DNA of 64,000 nucleotides from an uncultured Eubacteriales bacterium (GTDB lineage: Bacteria > Bacillota > Clostridia > Peptostreptococcales > Anaerovoracaceae): positions 1 to 64,000 of the forward strand of contig OMZI01000003.1 in the NCBI GenBank assembly GCA_900315485.1. The letters are read 5' to 3'. The notes below the pieces were generated by a model, which worked only from the letters and a program-made list of their open reading frames with translations, ran no database searches and was not told where the DNA came from. This document shows, in pieces, positions 62,583 to 64,000 of the stretch. A program made the position numbers and the translations under genes. Positions within the stretch are counted from its first letter, which is position 1; the number at the start of each line of letters is the position of its first letter.

Positions 62583-64000
62583 ATGGATTCAAATGTAACA
62601 AAACTCACTGCTATGCTGTACTCGAAGGTGAGACCGGATGAGAAGCAGCAGGCGAGATTCGATAAATTCCTTAAAAATAAATACGGTGAAGATATCGTCA
62701 TGGAGTGGACCGAGTCGGATGCTTTCCCGGGCGGATTCAGGCTCGAGGTAGGAAGCGACATCTATGACTGGTCCGTAGGCGGAAGGTTCCGCCAGCTGCG
62801 CGACACCCTTGTCAAGGTTCCGACGACCAACGGAAACATCATCCCGCTCCTTAAGGAGACGATCAACACATGGACACCTGAAGCTCTGGCTGAGCAGGTC
62901 GGAGAGGTCAAGACCGTAGGGGATGGTATCGCGACTGTAAGCGGCCTTGATTTTGCCACATACGGCGAGATCCTGCTCTTTGCTGACGGAGTAAGGGGCA
63001 TGGTCCAGGATATCCGTGCCGATGAGATCGGATGCGTACTCTTCAATGATGATGAGAGCGTAACTGAAGGCTCGAGTGTAAAGCGTACGGGCAAAACCGC
63101 AGGCGTTCCTGTAGGCGAAGGATTCCTCGGAAGAGTCGTTGATGCGCTCGGAGTACCTGTTGACGGGCTCGGAGAAGTTCAGGCATCAGGCTACATGCCT
63201 ATCGAGACACCGGCTCCTTCGATCATCGACCGTCAGCCGGTAGATACACCGCTTGAGACAGGCATCTTCTCGATCGACTCGATGTTCCCTATAGGCAGGG
63301 GACAGAGAGAGCTGATCATCGGAGACAGACAGACCGGTAAGACGGCTATCGCAGTCGATGCGATGATCAACCAGAACGGCAAGAACTGCATCTGCATATA
63401 TGTTGCAATAGGACAGAAGACATCTACTGTGGTTCAGGTCCAGCAGACACTGAAGAAGCACGGCGCGATGGATCATTCGATCATCGTTACCGCTTCGGCA
63501 AGTGATCCGGCTCCGCTGCAGTACATCGCTCCTTATGCAGGCTGCGCTATGGCCGAGTATTTCATGAACAAGGGCAAGGATGTCCTCATCGTATACGATG
63601 ATCTGTCCAAGCACGCTGTCGCATACCGTGCGCTGTCGCTGCTGCTCGACAGGTCGCCTGGACGTGAGGCTTATCCTGGAGACGTTTTCTATCTGCATTC
63701 AAGACTCCTCGAGAGAGCTGCAAGACTGTCAGACAGGATCGGCGGAGGCTCGATCACAGCTCTCCCTATAGTCGAGACACAGGCAGGAGACGTATCCGCA
63801 TACATACCGACTAATATCATTTCCATCACAGACGGACAGATCTTCCTTGAGTCCGACCTCTTCTTCGAGGGACAGAGACCGGCTGTTAACGTCGGACTGT
63901 CAGTATCCCGTGTAGGAGGAGCGGCCCAGACCAAGGCTATGAAGAAGGCCACTGGTACACTGAGGATCGACCTCGCACAGTACCGTGAGATGGAAGTGTT
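62583..64000 (+). CDS. atpA: fused ATP synthase delta C-terminal domain / alpha subunit (3' end cut)
   Basis: The open frame starts at ATG 62583 (AGAGG 6 bp upstream) and runs past the window end (472 codons seen). Residues 1-79 match the C-terminal domain of subunit delta/OSCP: the closing motif [19 protein letters not shown] with RQLRDTL is diagnostic. From about residue 85 the chain is a normal alpha subunit: helix [20 protein letters not shown], Walker A GDRQTGKT at 247-254 (169-176 in E. coli, so exactly 78 extra residues), then [11 protein letters not shown] and [10 protein letters not shown]. The delta N-terminal six-helix domain is missing and no atpH lies in the usual place. I translated the junction codon by codon and found no stop or frameshift. 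Confidence 0.93.
   Translation, partial: MDSNVTKLTAMLYSKVRPDEKQQARFDKFLKNKYGEDIVMEWTESDAFPGGFRLEVGSDIYDWSVGGRFRQLRDTLVKVPTTNGNIIPLLKETINTWTPEALAEQVGEVKTVGDGIATVSGLDFATYGEILLFADGVRGMVQDIRADEIGCVLFNDDESVTEGSSVKRTGKTAGVPVGEGFLGRVVDALGVPVDGLGEVQASGYMPIETPAPSIIDRQPVDTPLETGIFSIDSMFPIGRGQRELIIGDRQTGKTAIAVDAMINQNGKNCICIYVAIGQKTSTVVQVQQTLKKHGAMDHSIIVTASASDPAPLQYIAPYAGCAMAEYFMNKGKDVLIVYDDLSKHAVAYRALSLLLDRSPGREAYPGDVFYLHSRLLERAARLSDRIGGGSITALPIVETQAGDVSAYIPTNIISITDGQIFLESDLFFEGQRPAVNVGLSVSRVGGAAQTKAMKKATGTLRIDLAQYREMEV

Noticed and set aside
62583..62840. Frameshift or stop separating a truncated delta gene from alpha
   Set aside because: Codon-by-codon reading from 62583 through Walker A shows a single uninterrupted frame and no alternative ribosome site with a good start before the alpha part.

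Overview
The window looks like chromosome from a Gram-positive, anaerobic Clostridia-type Firmicute. I base this on LPXTG-anchored giant surface proteins with Cna-B/SpaA folds, two YhgE/Pip membrane proteins, consensus Shine-Dalgarno sites, many intrinsic terminators, a TSUP permease, a cysteine-desulfidase family enzyme and a transglutaminase-like secreted protein with an Fn3-type tail. The Anaerovoracaceae/Eubacteriales side of the class is my guess; no rRNA or marker gene settles it.

Layout. (1) 1-21.4 kb, surface region: a giant LPXTG adhesin gene split by a 1,750-bp IS4-family element (1039-2788), an operon of two YhgE/Pip transporter-like proteins with a small acidic membrane protein between them, a TetR regulator, and a second intact giant LPXTG adhesin. 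Similar palindromes precede both adhesins and the tetR gene. (2) 21.6-32 kb, lipid region: a leftward operon with a polyunsaturated fatty acid isomerase-like flavoprotein, a phytoene-desaturase/retinol-saturase-like flavoprotein and an FAD/[2Fe-2S] reductase. Diverging from it are an acyl-activating enzyme, a dedicated acyl carrier protein, an acyl-ACP thioesterase and an MFS transporter, followed by a convergent long-chain acyl-CoA ligase. (3) 32-43.5 kb, mixed metabolism: ATC-hydrolase-like protein, proC, a Cys-cluster protein, nnrD with an internal duplication, D-lyxose isomerase, a secreted transglutaminase-like protein, a PLP aminotransferase and a cysteine-desulfidase-like enzyme. (4) 43.7-57 kb: a polar amino-acid ABC importer, LtrA-like protein, flavodoxin, SPFH protein, phosphofructokinase, TSUP permease, LysR regulator, and a VWA gene next to a macro-domain gene. 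(5) 57-60.5 kb: a MacB/FtsX-type ABC exporter behind a strong, operator-decorated promoter. (6) 60.6-64 kb: an F-type ATP synthase operon a-c-b-(delta/alpha), cut by the window end.

Most striking observations. In the ATP synthase operon there is no separate delta gene. The frame after atpF encodes a delta-subunit C-terminal domain fused in frame to the alpha subunit (62583 to the end), with the delta N-terminal domain absent. Second, two intergenic elements (43519-43625 and 49245-49352) share an almost identical structured core inside outer stems of unrelated sequence, with a compensatory base-pair change in an inner stem, which suggests an uncharacterised 3'-end RNA motif. Third, the isomerase/saturase/reductase operon looks like a possible polyunsaturated-fatty-acid isomerisation and saturation pathway. 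No tRNA, rRNA, CRISPR array or prophage was seen.
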